Counted from the first letter of the stretch, positions 26,030 to 35,217 are shown. The stretch is DNA of 64,000 nt from Arthrobacter sp. SLBN-83 (GCF_006715285.1 NZ_VFMX01000001.1:1612001-1676000), one strand, 5' to 3'. Notes: generated from the letters alone by a model not told the origin. Numbers and translations are program-made.

Positions 26030-27544
26030 CTACTCAAGCCGTGTGACCTGAAGGCTGTTGATCGTTGCTGTACCGCCGACGGCGAAGACCGCGAGGTCCG
26101 AGCTGTTTTCGGCCGGGAAAATCAGTTCAGTCATGGTGACCTGGCCGCCTTGGGCAAAGACTTCAACGGAGCAGCGGTCAACGAAGATGCTGAGGTCGTA
26201 GGAACCGGACGTTGACCGGACGGGCGCGGTGTCGAGGGAGGGGAAGGACTCGTGGAAGCCGGTTTGTCCGGACTGCCGCCGGTCGACAAACAGTGTGCCT
26301 TCGTCCGGGCGGATGCCCACGCGGGTCCCCTTAACGCCGTCCCCCCGCAGGACAAGTCCGAATTCCTCCGCACTTTCGGGAGTGAACCTGACGTCGATTC
26401 GCTGAACCGTGCCTGCCGCACCCGCCAGCACCTGTTCGCCGTCGTTGATAGTGGTTTCAGCAAGGGAGAACGGCTCCTCGGCGGCCAATGTGGTCCAGTC
26501 GCCTGCAGGGTGCTGGACGAGTGCCAGATTGCCATCATGGGTTTGAAGGGAGACTTCGCGGGCCAGGCTCATGGGGCTGCGCCACGGTGTGGTGGGGATG
26601 TGGTTGGCGTACTCCCAGTTATTCATCCAGCCGATCATGAGGCGGCGGTTGTCCGGTGCGTCGTTGAAGGAGACGGCTGCGTAGTAGTCCCGGCCCCAGT
26701 CCAGCCAGTGGTAGTTGCTTCGTGGGTCAGCGCCGTTGAAACCCGCGGTCACCGTACTCGTGGAGATGAAGGATGTTCCGTCGAAGTCGCCAATGAAGTA
26801 TTGGCCGGCCGAGCCGCGGTTGGGGCCGCCAGGGTTGAGGTTTACGGTCAGCACCCACTTGACGTTGTCCGGGTCGCCGTCCACCGGCAGCGGGAAAAGG
26901 TCGGGGCATTCCCAAATGCCGCCGGTGGCGTTCGCGGGGCCGAAGCTACTCAGGAATTCCCAATTCTTTAGGTCTTCGGACTTGTAGAACACCACCTTGA
27001 AGTCTTGCGCCTCAACGGCGACCATCACCCAGTAACTGCCCTCGCCGCCGTCGTACCGTATGACTTTAGGGTCGCGGAAGTTGGCTGACCTTCTGCTGAG
27101 TACGGGATTGTTGGCGTGTTTTGTCCAGGTGTAGCCACCGTCCAGGCTGTAGGCCAAGGACTGGGCCTGGATCCCCTCGTGCCGGGAGCCCGGTTTGAAG
27201 GCGCTGGTGTAGATGGCCACGAGCGGGGCAACGGAACCGGTCCCGAAGCCGCTGGTGTTGTTCCTGTCATAGACGATGCTGCCGGAGAAGATGTCTTCAT
27301 TGTCGTCGCAGGGGATGGCGACGGGGTGTTCGGTCCAGGTCAGCAGGTCGGTGGAGGTGGCGTGGCCCCAGGACATGTTGCCCCAAACGTTGCCCAGTGG
27401 GTTGTTCTGGTAGTAGAGGTGGTAGACGCCGTCATGGAAAATCAGGCCGTTGGGGTCATTGAGCCAGGTGTCTCGGGCTGCATAATGCAGGGCAGGCCTG
27501 TAAATGTCGGTGGCTGCTGCATTGTTTGTCGTGAGGGTTTCCAT
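26030..27544 (-). CDS. Glycoside hydrolase family 32 (sucrose/fructan beta-fructosidase)
   Basis: 504 residues. The five-bladed catalytic domain starts with WLNDPNGLIFHDGVYHLYYQ (nucleophile Asp), then FRDPKV and WECPDLFPL (acid/base Glu), all GH32 hallmarks. A C-terminal beta-sandwich (about 350-500) follows. There is no signal peptide, so it acts in the cytoplasm on imported sucrose, levan- or inulin-oligosaccharides. It is the last gene of the leftward sugar operon, 21 bp after the second permease gene. Confidence 0.93.
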   Translation of the reverse strand: METLTTNNAAATDIYRPALHYAARDTWLNDPNGLIFHDGVYHLYYQNNPLGNVWGNMSWGHATSTDLLTWTEHPVAIPCDDNEDIFSGSIVYDRNNTSGFGTGSVAPLVAIYTSAFKPGSRHEGIQAQSLAYSLDGGYTWTKHANNPVLSRRSANFRDPKVIRYDGGEGSYWVMVAVEAQDFKVVFYKSEDLKNWEFLSSFGPANATGGIWECPDLFPLPVDGDPDNVKWVLTVNLNPGGPNRGSAGQYFIGDFDGTSFISTSTVTAGFNGADPRSNYHWLDWGRDYYAAVSFNDAPDNRRLMIGWMNNWEYANHIPTTPWRSPMSLAREVSLQTHDGNLALVQHPAGDWTTLAAEEPFSLAETTINDGEQVLAGAAGTVQRIDVRFTPESAEEFGLVLRGDGVKGTRVGIRPDEGTLFVDRRQSGQTGFHESFPSLDTAPVRSTSGSYDLSIFVDRCSVEVFAQGGQVTMTELIFPAENSSDLAVFAVGGTATINSLQVTRLE

Positions 27545-27565
27545 GGGTTCCTTTGGAAGTCTGGG

Positions 27566-28489
27566 CTATTTGCTGGCGCCGGCCGTGAGGCCTTCCCGCA
27601 GGGTGCGTTGGCCGAAGATGAAGACGACCAGTGCCGGCAGCATGGACAGGATGACGCCGGCGAGGACCACGGAGATGCTGCCGGTGCCGAGGTTGCCTTG
27701 GAGCGTGACCAGGCCGAGGGGAAGGGTGAAGTTCTGTTCGCTGATGGTGAGGATCAGTGGCCGGAAGAACTCGTTCCAGTGGAAGTTGAAGGCAAGGATG
27801 CCGACGATGGCCATGCCGGGGACTGCCAGGGGGACGTAGACCGAACGGAAGATCCGCCACGGTCCGGCGCCGTCCAGGGCGGCTGCTTCGGCGAAGTCGT
27901 TTGGCAGGCCAAGGAAGTACTGGCGCATCAGGAAGGTGCCGAATGCTGTGGGAATGGCTGGCAGGATCAGGGCCAGCAGGGTGTCGGAGAGGCCCATTCC
28001 CCGGATCAGCATGAACACCGGGACGATGGTGACTTGCACCGGGACCATCATGGTGGCCAGCACCAGCGAGAAGATGGCGTTCTTGCCGCGGAAGTCCAGG
28101 CGGGCGAAGGCGTAACCGGCCAGGGTGGCCGACGCCATCTGGCCAAGGGCGATCAGGCCGGTCACCAGGGCGCTGTTCAGGACCAGGAGGCCCACGTTGA
28201 TCTGCTTGAACACCTCCTGGTAGGCGGTGAAGTCCGGGTTGATGGGCAGGAAGGACGGCGGCAGGTTGAACGATTCCGACGGCGTCCGCAGCGAGGTGGA
28301 CAAGGTCCACAGGACAGGGCCGAGGGTCAGCGCCGCTGCCACGGCCAACGCCGCGTACCTGCCGACGGTGCCGGCTGCGGGCAGGCGGCGGCCGCGGGAG
28401 GGCTTAGGGGTGATCGGCGTTTCGGCGGTGGGACCGGAATGCTTGCCGGTCCTGGTCTGCAGGGTCTGGCTGGACATGGGGGACCTCAC
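27566..28489 (-). CDS. Sugar ABC transporter permease, MalG type
   Basis: 307 residues, six expected membrane helices, with the EAA loop at ANDFAEAAALDGAGPWRIFRSVYVPLAVPG (Glu-Ala-Ala). It forms the importer with the MalF-type partner immediately upstream, whose stop overlaps its start by four bases. No ATPase is encoded in the operon; as in many actinobacterial CUT1 systems, a shared MsiK-type ATPase elsewhere is expected. Confidence 0.93.
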   Translation of the reverse strand: MRSPMSSQTLQTRTGKHSGPTAETPITPKPSRGRRLPAAGTVGRYAALAVAAALTLGPVLWTLSTSLRTPSESFNLPPSFLPINPDFTAYQEVFKQINVGLLVLNSALVTGLIALGQMASATLAGYAFARLDFRGKNAIFSLVLATMMVPVQVTIVPVFMLIRGMGLSDTLLALILPAIPTAFGTFLMRQYFLGLPNDFAEAAALDGAGPWRIFRSVYVPLAVPGMAIVGILAFNFHWNEFFRPLILTISEQNFTLPLGLVTLQGNLGTGSISVVLAGVILSMLPALVVFIFGQRTLREGLTAGASK

Positions 28490-29415
28490 TGGTAGAAGAC
28501 GAAGCGGCGGCTAAGGCGGAATTGCAGGGCGGTGACGGCAAGGATCAGCACGGTGAGTACCAGGCCGATGGCGGAGGCTTTGCCGAACTCCAGCTGCTGG
28601 AAGGCGGATTCGAAGATCACCATGACGGCCGTCCGGGTGGAATCCCCAGGGCCGCCGTTGGTCAGGACGTAGGGCTGGTCGAAGACCTGCAGGGCGCTGA
28701 TGATGGCCATGACTGAGGCCACGAGCACCGTGGGGCTGATCAGCGGGAGGGTCACGTTGCTGAACTGTTTCCAACCTGTGGCGCCATCCAGGTTCGCTGC
28801 TTCATGCAGTTCTTTCGGGATGTTGGTGAGCGCGCCGAGGAAGAGCAGGAAGGAGAACCCGAAGTTCTGCCAGACGTAGACCAGGACAACGACGGCGGCG
28901 GACGCCGTGGGACTGGTCAGCCAGGGCACAGCCGGAATCCCGACGAGGGACAGGAGCCAGTTCACCACGCCGAACTGTTCGTTAAACATGTACCGCATGA
29001 AGATGGACACCGATGCGGCGGACAGGACCAGGGGGAAGAAGAAGGTGGAACGGAGGAACACCCTCAGCCAGGACGGCATGCGGGCCTGCAGCATGGAAGC
29101 CAGGCCAAGGGCGATGCCCAGTTGAAGGATTACCGCGACAACTACGAACCCGATGGTGTTCAGGAAGGACACGCGGACGGTGGGGTCCTGTGCCAGTGAT
29201 GCGAAGTTGGCGAAACCGACGAACTGGGGTGCTGAAATGATGTCCCAGCGGAAGAAGGCCAGGACCAGGGAGGCGATGATGGGCAGGAACGTGAACAGGG
29301 CCATTCCCAGCACTGTGGGGGCAAGGAAGATCCTGGCAAGCCATCGCTCGATGAACGAGCGGCGCGCGGCCGGTGGTTTCACTGTTTGCCGCGGGGCGGT
29401 GGAAGTGGTGGTCAT
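28486..29415 (-). CDS. Sugar ABC transporter permease, MalF type
   Basis: 309 residues. Starts with a cytoplasmic tail of about 30 residues, then about six helices; the EAA loop is LHEAANLDGATGWKQFSNVTLPLISP near residue 210. It overlaps both neighbours by four bases, so the three transport genes are translationally coupled. The family is CUT1 (oligosaccharide import). Confidence 0.93.
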   Translation of the reverse strand: MTTTSTAPRQTVKPPAARRSFIERWLARIFLAPTVLGMALFTFLPIIASLVLAFFRWDIISAPQFVGFANFASLAQDPTVRVSFLNTIGFVVVAVILQLGIALGLASMLQARMPSWLRVFLRSTFFFPLVLSAASVSIFMRYMFNEQFGVVNWLLSLVGIPAVPWLTSPTASAAVVVLVYVWQNFGFSFLLFLGALTNIPKELHEAANLDGATGWKQFSNVTLPLISPTVLVASVMAIISALQVFDQPYVLTNGGPGDSTRTAVMVIFESAFQQLEFGKASAIGLVLTVLILAVTALQFRLSRRFVFYQ

Positions 29416-30872
29416 GAGTTCCTCCTCAGAGCCAGTTCGAGGTCACGCTGCAGGTTGCCCATGGCTGCCCGCACATCGGCGGAGCTGCCGCTGACCGCGG
29501 TGGAGACGTTCTTCATCAGGGCAGTCTCGACGGCCGCCTGCTGCGGCGGTGCGGGGATCGGACCGGAGGTGGGGAACCTGTCCAGAGTGTCGTAGAAGAC
29601 CTTCCAGTGCCGCGGCCCGGTAGCGGCGTAGAAGGACTCGTTCACCATCGAACGGCGGGTGGGCGTGGTGTTCGGCTTGGGAATGGCCAACTGCATCGCT
29701 TCGCGGCTGGAGCAGAACTTCACCCATTCCCACGCCGCGTCCTTGTCTTTGGCCGTGCGCATGATCGCGTAGCCGGCAGCGCCGAACTGATGGCGCTGGG
29801 TCCGCCAGCGGGGGAAGAACTGCACATCGAATTGATCGGCGGTCATCCCCGCCTCATGCAGGCCCTGCGCCCAATAGCCACCTGCCGGCGTGGTGCCGAT
29901 GCGGTTGTTGCCGAACAGGCCCACCAGGGCGTTGCCGCCGCCGGATTCGGGACGGACGCCGAGTCCTTCGGCCACCAGTTCGCGCAGGTAGTCGAAGGTC
30001 TCGACAACCCGCCCGTCCTCCGCGTTCGGGGCCAGCCACTGATACCCGCCGCCGCGGGTGCTCCGCGCAGGATCGTTTGCGTAAAAGCGGTCCCATAGCC
30101 AGTCCCCGCCTGGAGCCTTCGTTTCGGACAGGAAGCTGGTGTCATTGGCGTAGAGCCATGGCACGACCCCGCCGAAAAGCCGGTTGGTCCAGTAGTACGG
30201 GGTGAAATCAGCCGGGCGGGCCTTGCGCAGGGCCCGCAGGGTGGCGCTGAAGTCGTCCTTCGTCCAGTCGTCCTTTGGCCGCTCAAGCCCGGCCTGGGCG
30301 AAGGTGGTGGTATTCAGGTACATGTTCGCCGCGTTCCAGTCCAGTGGAAGCTGGTACAGGCTTCCCTGGTACATGAAGGCTTCCAACAGGCTGGGATGAA
30401 CGTCGTCAAAGTAATCACTCATCGCCGCAGCATCCCGGCGGACATAACTGTCCAACGGTTCGGCGAGCTTGTCAGCGAAGAGCTGGGCGCCTTCGGTCGC
30501 GACATAGACGACATCCGGGGGCGTTCCCGCGGCCACCATGGTCAGGATCTTGGAAAAGAAGTCCTTCCAGTCCGCCCCCTGAATTGCCTGCAGTTGCACC
30601 GGGATGTCCGGATGCGCGGCGGTAAAGGCCTGGATCAAGCCCTGGCGGCCCGCGGCATCCGCTGCCGTCCCCAGGATGGCGATGTTCAGGGCCTTGCTGC
30701 CCCGCCCTGGGATGTCAGCGCCGGTCAGCCGCGGCCACGCCCCCACGGTGGCTCCCGCCAGGGCGAGTCCGCTCAGGCCCAGCATGGAACGGCGGGTGAG
30801 TTGTGAGAGTTTGCTGCTGGACCGCAGCGGATGCGAAGGGGCTTGGTGCCCCGGTGTCTTTTCAGACGTCAT
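29412..30872 (-). CDS. Sugar ABC transporter solute-binding protein, Tat-type signal
   Basis: 486 residues, family 1 extracellular binding protein. The signal sequence begins at about residue 25 with LTRRSMLGLSGLALAGATVGAWP, a twin-arginine-like pattern with no lipobox cysteine, so secretion or membrane retention by the uncleaved signal is possible. Ligand-binding-domain motifs include FTAAHPDIPVQLQ and AAGTPPDVVYV. The ATG is preceded by AGGAGGAG. A LacI operator abuts the Shine-Dalgarno, so repression should be tight. Ligand inferred as a fructo-oligosaccharide or sucrose from the GH32 partner. Confidence 0.9.
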   Translation of the reverse strand: MTSEKTPGHQAPSHPLRSSSKLSQLTRRSMLGLSGLALAGATVGAWPRLTGADIPGRGSKALNIAILGTAADAAGRQGLIQAFTAAHPDIPVQLQAIQGADWKDFFSKILTMVAAGTPPDVVYVATEGAQLFADKLAEPLDSYVRRDAAAMSDYFDDVHPSLLEAFMYQGSLYQLPLDWNAANMYLNTTTFAQAGLERPKDDWTKDDFSATLRALRKARPADFTPYYWTNRLFGGVVPWLYANDTSFLSETKAPGGDWLWDRFYANDPARSTRGGGYQWLAPNAEDGRVVETFDYLRELVAEGLGVRPESGGGNALVGLFGNNRIGTTPAGGYWAQGLHEAGMTADQFDVQFFPRWRTQRHQFGAAGYAIMRTAKDKDAAWEWVKFCSSREAMQLAIPKPNTTPTRRSMVNESFYAATGPRHWKVFYDTLDRFPTSGPIPAPPQQAAVETALMKNVSTAVSGSSADVRAAMGNLQRDLELALRRNS

Positions 30873-30885
30873 TGTCGGCTCCTCC

Positions 30886-30929
30886 TAACACGTGTTAAGT
30901 AGATTAGAAGCGGCACCTAACACGTGTCA
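30886..30929. promoter_or_regulatory. Tandem LacI operators of the fructoside operon
   Basis: TAACACGTGTTA at 30886-30897 is a perfect 12-bp palindrome. TAACACGTGTCA at 30918-30929 matches 11 of 12. Their centres are 32 bp apart, about three helical turns, which favours cooperative binding. The first abuts the ribosome-binding site of the binding-protein gene. Confidence 0.8.
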
Positions 30930-30977
30930 AGGGATTTTTTTGGTTAGCCAAGCCCCAAACTTGGGGCCGCCGTCGTC

Positions 30978-32021
30978 CTAGGAAGAAGGGGGAGCGCCGG
31001 TTGATGCCCGGGTGATGACCCGGCAAGGCACCAGGATCGTTTCGCCCGCATCGTTCTCTGCTTCGGGCGCTTTCCCTTCAACCTCATCCAAGAGCATGGA
31101 CATGGCCGTTTCTCCGATTTCGGCGTGCGGAAGTGCCACGGTAGTAAGGGCGGGAACAAGGTTGGCGGCCACATGCTGCTGATCGTCGTATCCCACAACG
31201 GACAGGTCCCGCGGTACACGCAGTCCTGCGGATGCCGCATATAGCAAAACGCCTGTGGCCACCCTGTCGTTGGAGCAAATGATCGCCGTCGGCCGGTCTC
31301 CACCGCCCAACACAGCGGACGCGGCCCGGTAGCCGTCATCGATGTCCCAGCCGGTCGGGTGGACACGTTGTTGCTCGCGGCCCAGTCCCGCCGCTTCCAT
31401 CGCTTCGCGGTAACCCTGTTCGCGCTGCGGGGCAGCAGGCGAGCTGAGGGTCCCCGTCAACAGGGTGATGCGGCGGTGGCCCAGGTCAATCAAGAGCTGT
31501 GCGGCGGCACGCCCGCCGTCGACCTCCGCAGGTATGACTGAGCGGAACGGGGAGGCGGCGTCAGTGCAATTGGCAAGGATCGCCGGCAAGGTACGCATCG
31601 TAGCCGGGGTGGTCACTTCGCGCAGGCTGCCGGTGGCGTACATGATGCCGTCCACCTGCCGGTGCGCCAGTTGCTGTGCCGCGGTGCTTTCGCGGGAAAC
31701 GTCGTGCTCAGAGTCGATAACTAGGACCATGTATCCGCGGGCCAGGGCCGTGCGGGACGCGCCACTGATCAACCGGCCGGCGAAGGGGCTGGTAACGATG
31801 TCATCCGTGATGATCCCGATCGTTGACGTTTGCTGGTTTCGCAGGCTTACGGCAACCGAATTGGGTGTGTAATCCAGCTCAGCCGCAGCGCGGAGGACGC
31901 GCTCCTGTCGTTCCGCAGTGACGTTGCCCTGGGCCCTGCCATTGAGCACCAGCGATACGGCGCTGCGTGACACGCCCGCGCGCTTTGCCACATCCAATGC
32001 GGTCGCCTTACGTTTGGCCAT
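30978..32021 (-). CDS. LacI-family regulator of the fructoside operon
   Basis: About 347 residues. The HTH and hinge are at 5-60 (TALDVAKRAGVSRSAVSLVLNGRAQGNVT), followed by a sugar-binding-protein-like effector domain (IGIITDDIVTSPFAGRLISG to DLSVVGYDDQQHVAANLVPALTTV). ATG at 32021 is preferred to that at 32027, because AAGGGG lies six bases before it. It sits upstream of the sugar operon on the same strand with its own operator, so repression of both is expected, relieved by sucrose or a fructo-oligosaccharide. Confidence 0.9.
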   Translation of the reverse strand: MAKRKATALDVAKRAGVSRSAVSLVLNGRAQGNVTAERQERVLRAAAELDYTPNSVAVSLRNQQTSTIGIITDDIVTSPFAGRLISGASRTALARGYMVLVIDSEHDVSRESTAAQQLAHRQVDGIMYATGSLREVTTPATMRTLPAILANCTDAASPFRSVIPAEVDGGRAAAQLLIDLGHRRITLLTGTLSSPAAPQREQGYREAMEAAGLGREQQRVHPTGWDIDDGYRAASAVLGGGDRPTAIICSNDRVATGVLLYAASAGLRVPRDLSVVGYDDQQHVAANLVPALTTVALPHAEIGETAMSMLLDEVEGKAPEAENDAGETILVPCRVITRASTGAPPSS

Positions 32022-32053
32022 GCTCATCCCCTTGCCTTTCGGACCAGCTTAGC

Positions 32054-32065
32054 TAACTCGTGTGA
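32054..32065. promoter_or_regulatory. Third LacI operator, upstream of the regulator gene
   Basis: TAACTCGTGTGA matches the 30886 operator at 10 of 12 positions and lies 33 bp before the regulator start, consistent with autoregulation. Confidence 0.6.
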
Positions 32066-32174
32066 GGAACTTTGACGAGGTGCGGCCCTTCGCTCATTTA
32101 GTGCTTGGCGACTCGTTACTCATACACCGAGGACTTCCCCGCAGGGCCAGGTGACCGCGTGCAAGAATGACCGC

Positions 32175-32669
32175 ATGACCCACGAACCGGAGTTGTCCGC
32201 TGCCACATCGGCAGGAGCCGCGCCCTTCGATCCCGCCTTTGAAGCCGCTTACCAGGCTGCCCAAAAGAGCCTCAAAGAGGGCGGTATTCCGATTGGGGCC
32301 GCGCTTGCCCGTGACGGTGTGGTCATCGCGAGCGGGCACAACGAACGGGTCCAGGGCGGCGACCCCATAGCGCACGGGGAAATGTCCGCACTCCGGGCCG
32401 CCGGCCGGCAGAAGAGCTACCGGGACACCACGCTCTACACCACCCTGGCCCCGTGTGCCATGTGCACCGGGACCATCATCCAGTTCAAGATCCCGCGCGT
32501 GGTGGTGGGTGAGGCGCGAACGTTCGACGGCGAGTTCGACCTCCTGCGGTCACGTGGGGTTGAGGTGGTGGTCCTGGACGATCCGCGGTGCGTGGAGATG
32601 ATGCGTACGTTCCAGCAGGACAACCCGGATCTGTGGGCCGAGGACATCGCGGAGGAGGCTGCCCGGTAG
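32175..32669 (+). CDS. Cytosine deaminase of the fungal (Fcy1) type
   Basis: 164 residues. CDA-fold deaminase with zinc ligands in AHGEMSAL (His and catalytic Glu) and TLAPCAMCTGTI (two Cys). The segment YRDTTLYTTLAPCAMCTG and the tail VVVLDDPRCVEMMRTFQQDNP, with WAEDIAEE, resemble yeast cytosine deaminase more than tRNA adenosine deaminase (TadA). It converts cytosine to uracil (and would act on 5-fluorocytosine) in the cytoplasm. Start at the ATG at 32175; the upstream in-frame ATG at 32151 is in the poor-context spacer. No pyrimidine genes are adjacent. Confidence 0.85.
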   Translation: MTHEPELSAATSAGAAPFDPAFEAAYQAAQKSLKEGGIPIGAALARDGVVIASGHNERVQGGDPIAHGEMSALRAAGRQKSYRDTTLYTTLAPCAMCTGTIIQFKIPRVVVGEARTFDGEFDLLRSRGVEVVVLDDPRCVEMMRTFQQDNPDLWAEDIAEEAAR

Positions 32670-32839
32670 GGGCGGTGCTTGCCGGAACCGTCCCACCGGG
32701 CTCCAAGGCATCAGCGGTTCCACTCCAGGGAATCGAACTCATCCACTGAACTGGGCGTTAGAGTGTGCAGCAGGCAACCCGTTCCAACGCGCGATATGCC
32801 GGCAGTTTCCATCCCGTTGTCAGGAAAGGTAATAAAGAG

Positions 32840-33364
32840 ATGTCCCACGATCCGTATGCCGCCCTTCCCCAGCTTCCTGAATTCTCCTTGTCCAGCACGG
32901 ATATCCAGGACGGGCAGGCGCTCCCCGCCGCCCAGGCGAGCGGGAAGATGGGAGTCGACGGCGGAGAAGACAGGTCTCCGGCGCTTGCCTGGGAGGGGTT
33001 CCCGCCCGAGACAAAAAGCTTTGCCGTGACGGTCCTGGACCCGGACGCTCCCACCGGCAGCGGGTTCTGGCACTGGGCAGCCTTCAACCTGCCTGCGTCC
33101 ACTACCTCCCTCCCGTCGGGCGCTGCCGAGGCGGGCCTGCCCGCGCCCGCGGTGCAACTGATGAATGACGCCGGCTTCCGGGGCTTCGTCGGCGCGGCTC
33201 CTCCCGAAGGACACGGTCCCCACCACTACCACTTCGTGGTTCACGCAGTGGATGTGGAACAACTCGACATCCCCGCCGACGCAAGCCCTGCCTACCTCGG
33301 CTTCCAGCTTTTCAGCCACGCCATTGGACGGGCCAGGCTCACCGCCACTTTTGAAATCCAATAA
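32840..33364 (+). CDS. YbhB/YbcL-family (PEBP-like) protein
   Basis: 174 residues. Family motifs: [40 protein letters not shown] (anion-binding pocket) and the conserved [17 protein letters not shown]. These are phosphatidylethanolamine-binding-protein-like proteins of uncertain bacterial function. Start taken at the ATG at 32840 ([11 protein letters not shown]), where homology begins; an earlier in-frame ATG at 32765 would add 25 atypical residues. A stable hairpin follows the stop. Confidence 0.9.
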   Translation: MSHDPYAALPQLPEFSLSSTDIQDGQALPAAQASGKMGVDGGEDRSPALAWEGFPPETKSFAVTVLDPDAPTGSGFWHWAAFNLPASTTSLPSGAAEAGLPAPAVQLMNDAGFRGFVGAAPPEGHGPHHYHFVVHAVDVEQLDIPADASPAYLGFQLFSHAIGRARLTATFEIQ

Positions 33365-33378
33365 GGGGAGTATCCGGC

Positions 33379-33407
33379 CACCTTCTCCAGCACAGCCGGA
33401 GAAGGTG
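33379..33407. terminator. Hairpin after the YbhB gene
   Basis: CACCTTCTCC at 33379-33388 and its perfect complement GGAGAAGGTG at 33398-33407, loop AGCACAGCC, followed by TTGCC. It sits 15 bp past the YbhB stop. Confidence 0.75.
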
Positions 33408-33429
33408 TTGCCAAGAAGACCTTCCCGCT

Positions 33430-33477
33430 GGAAGGGTCGACGACGGCGGCAAGGTGAGTGCCGCCGTCGTACCTTCC
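33430..33477. repeat. Dispersed palindromic repeat, copy D
   Basis: Arms GGAAGGGTCGACGACGGCGG and GCCGCCGTCGTACCTTCC around an AAGGTGAGT centre. It is very similar to copy E, including the preceding CCGCT. It lies 22 bp past the BKACE stop, between convergent genes. Confidence 0.8.
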
Positions 33478-33498
33478 GCGTGGGCCACGGCGTAGCGG

Positions 33499-34431
33499 TC
33501 AGAATCCCACGTTGTCCCTGCCCTTGAGGCCCAGCATCTGGCGCGCTTCATCGGGCGTTGCGATCTCAAAGTTGAGTGCTTCGAGAATGGTGCGGATGCG
33601 GGTGACCTGCTCGGCGTTGGAGCGTGCCAGCTGGCCCGGGCCGATCCAGAGGGAATCCTCCAGCCCCACCCGGACGTGGGAGCCCATGGCTGCGCCGATG
33701 GTGGCAAGCGGCATCTGGTTCTTGCCGGCGCCAAGGATGGACCACTGGTAGTCGTCGCCCAGGAGCCGGTCCGCGGTGCGCCGCATGTGCATCAGGTCCT
33801 CGGGGTGTGCGCCGATGCCGCCCAGCAGGCCGAAGACGGACTGGACGAACAGCGGTCCCTTGGCCAGGCCCCGGGCGTGGAAGTGGGCCAGGTTGTTCAA
33901 ATGGGATATGTCGTAGCACTCGAACTCGAAGCGCGTGCCGTTGGCATTGCCGATCTCCAGGATGGTCTCGATGTCCTGGAACGTGTTCTTGAAAACCAGG
34001 TCCCGGCTCTTCACCAGCCCTTCGCGTTCCCATTCGTGGGTGAAGTCCTTGAACCGGTCCAGCATCGGGTACAGCCCAAAGTTCATCGACCCCATGTTCA
34101 GCGAGGCGAGCTCAGGCTTGAACAAGGCGGCCGGCTGCATGCGTTCCTCAACGGTCATGTGCGGTGATCCGCCGGTGGTGATGTTGATGACCGCGTCGGT
34201 GTTCCGCTTGAGCTTGTCCAGGATGGGCTCGAAATGCTCGGGATTCTGCGATGGGCGCCCGTCCCGCGGATCGCGGGCGTGCATGTGCACGATCGCGGCT
34301 CCTGCTTCAGCTGCGCCGATGGCCGCATCAGCGATTTCCTGGGGTGTGACGGGCAGGTGTTCGGACATGGAGGGGGTGTGGATGGCGCCGGTAACGGCGC
34401 TGGTGATGATGACCTTGCGTGTTGCTGCCAT
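33499..34431 (-). CDS. BKACE-family beta-keto acid cleavage enzyme
   Basis: 310 residues. TIM-barrel of the 3-keto-5-aminohexanoate cleavage family: VIITSAVTGAIHTPSMSEHLP at the start, metal-binding AAIVHMHARDPRDGRPSQ (HMHAR) and NITTGGSPHMTVEERM. These zinc enzymes condense a beta-keto acid with acetyl-CoA to give acetoacetate and a new CoA ester. The specific beta-keto acid is not readable. An SDR upstream (21 bp) could generate it by oxidising a beta-hydroxy acid; the pair and the LacI gene form one catabolic unit. Confidence 0.9.
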   Translation of the reverse strand: MAATRKVIITSAVTGAIHTPSMSEHLPVTPQEIADAAIGAAEAGAAIVHMHARDPRDGRPSQNPEHFEPILDKLKRNTDAVINITTGGSPHMTVEERMQPAALFKPELASLNMGSMNFGLYPMLDRFKDFTHEWEREGLVKSRDLVFKNTFQDIETILEIGNANGTRFEFECYDISHLNNLAHFHARGLAKGPLFVQSVFGLLGGIGAHPEDLMHMRRTADRLLGDDYQWSILGAGKNQMPLATIGAAMGSHVRVGLEDSLWIGPGQLARSNAEQVTRIRTILEALNFEIATPDEARQMLGLKGRDNVGF

Positions 34432-34452
34432 GGGACGTTTCCTTTCGGGGTC

Positions 34453-35217
34453 TTAGTAGAGTTTTTCGGTGTTTCCGTCGACGGCCAGGGCCTGGCCGTT
34501 GACGTTGCGGGCCATGTCGCTGGCGGCGAAGACGGCCATGTTGGCGATGTCCTCGGCTTCAATGAGCCGGCCGAGTGACGACTGGTTGCTGTAAAGGGCG
34601 GAGACCGTGTCCACAGACTCGCCCAGCATGTCCGCCTTGGCGGCAATGACAGCATCGATCCTTGGCCCGTTGACGGCGCCAGGGCAGATGGCGTTGACCC
34701 GGATACCCTCCGGCCCGAGTTCGATGGCGAGGGTCTTGGTCAACCCGATGACCGCCCATTTGGAGGCTGAGTACGCGCTCCGCCCGGCCATGCCCAGGCG
34801 CCCAGCCGCCGACGAGAGGTTGATGATTGATGCCCCCGGTGTGGAGCGCAGGAGCGGCAGGGCGTGCTTGACGCAGTAGAACTGCCCGTGGATGTTGACG
34901 TCGAACGTCGCCTTCCAGGCCGCGCTGTCCAGGGACTGGATGGGGCCGGTCGGTCCGGCGATGCCTGCGTTGTTCACCAGGACATCGAGGCCGCCGAATT
35001 CGTCCCGGATCGTCGCCACGAGGGCATGGACCTGCGATTCGTCCGATACGTCACTGACCGCCGCGCGGAAGCCTTCCGCACGTGCTTTGTCGACGGCGTC
35101 CGGGTCAATGTCCGTCACGAAGACGTTCGCCCCGTGGGCCTTGAACTTGGTGGCGATAGCCAGGCCGATGCCGTTTGCGCCGGCAGTGACCAGGACGCGT
35201 TTTGAACTGAAATCCAT
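34453..35217 (-). CDS. Short-chain dehydrogenase/reductase
   Basis: 254 residues, classical SDR: cofactor-binding TAGANGIGLAIA, VLVNNAGIAGPTG, catalytic Ser in INLSSAAGRLG, and YSASKWAVIG (YxxxK), with ICPGAVNGPRID after. The acidic residue after beta2 (FVTDIDPD) indicates NAD(H). ATG at 35217 has AAGGA seven bases upstream; an in-frame earlier start at 35292 is rejected as non-homologous. Likely oxidises a hydroxy acid for the BKACE enzyme; substrate inferred only from context. Confidence 0.9.
   Translation of the reverse strand: MDFSSKRVLVTAGANGIGLAIATKFKAHGANVFVTDIDPDAVDKARAEGFRAAVSDVSDESQVHALVATIRDEFGGLDVLVNNAGIAGPTGPIQSLDSAAWKATFDVNIHGQFYCVKHALPLLRSTPGASIINLSSAAGRLGMAGRSAYSASKWAVIGLTKTLAIELGPEGIRVNAICPGAVNGPRIDAVIAAKADMLGESVDTVSALYSNQSSLGRLIEAEDIANMAVFAASDMARNVNGQALAVDGNTEKLY

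Noticed and set aside
27116..28495. 459-residue rightward open frame antisense to the GH32 and permease genes
   Set aside because: Both opposite-strand genes are certain; the frame is a third-position GC artefact.
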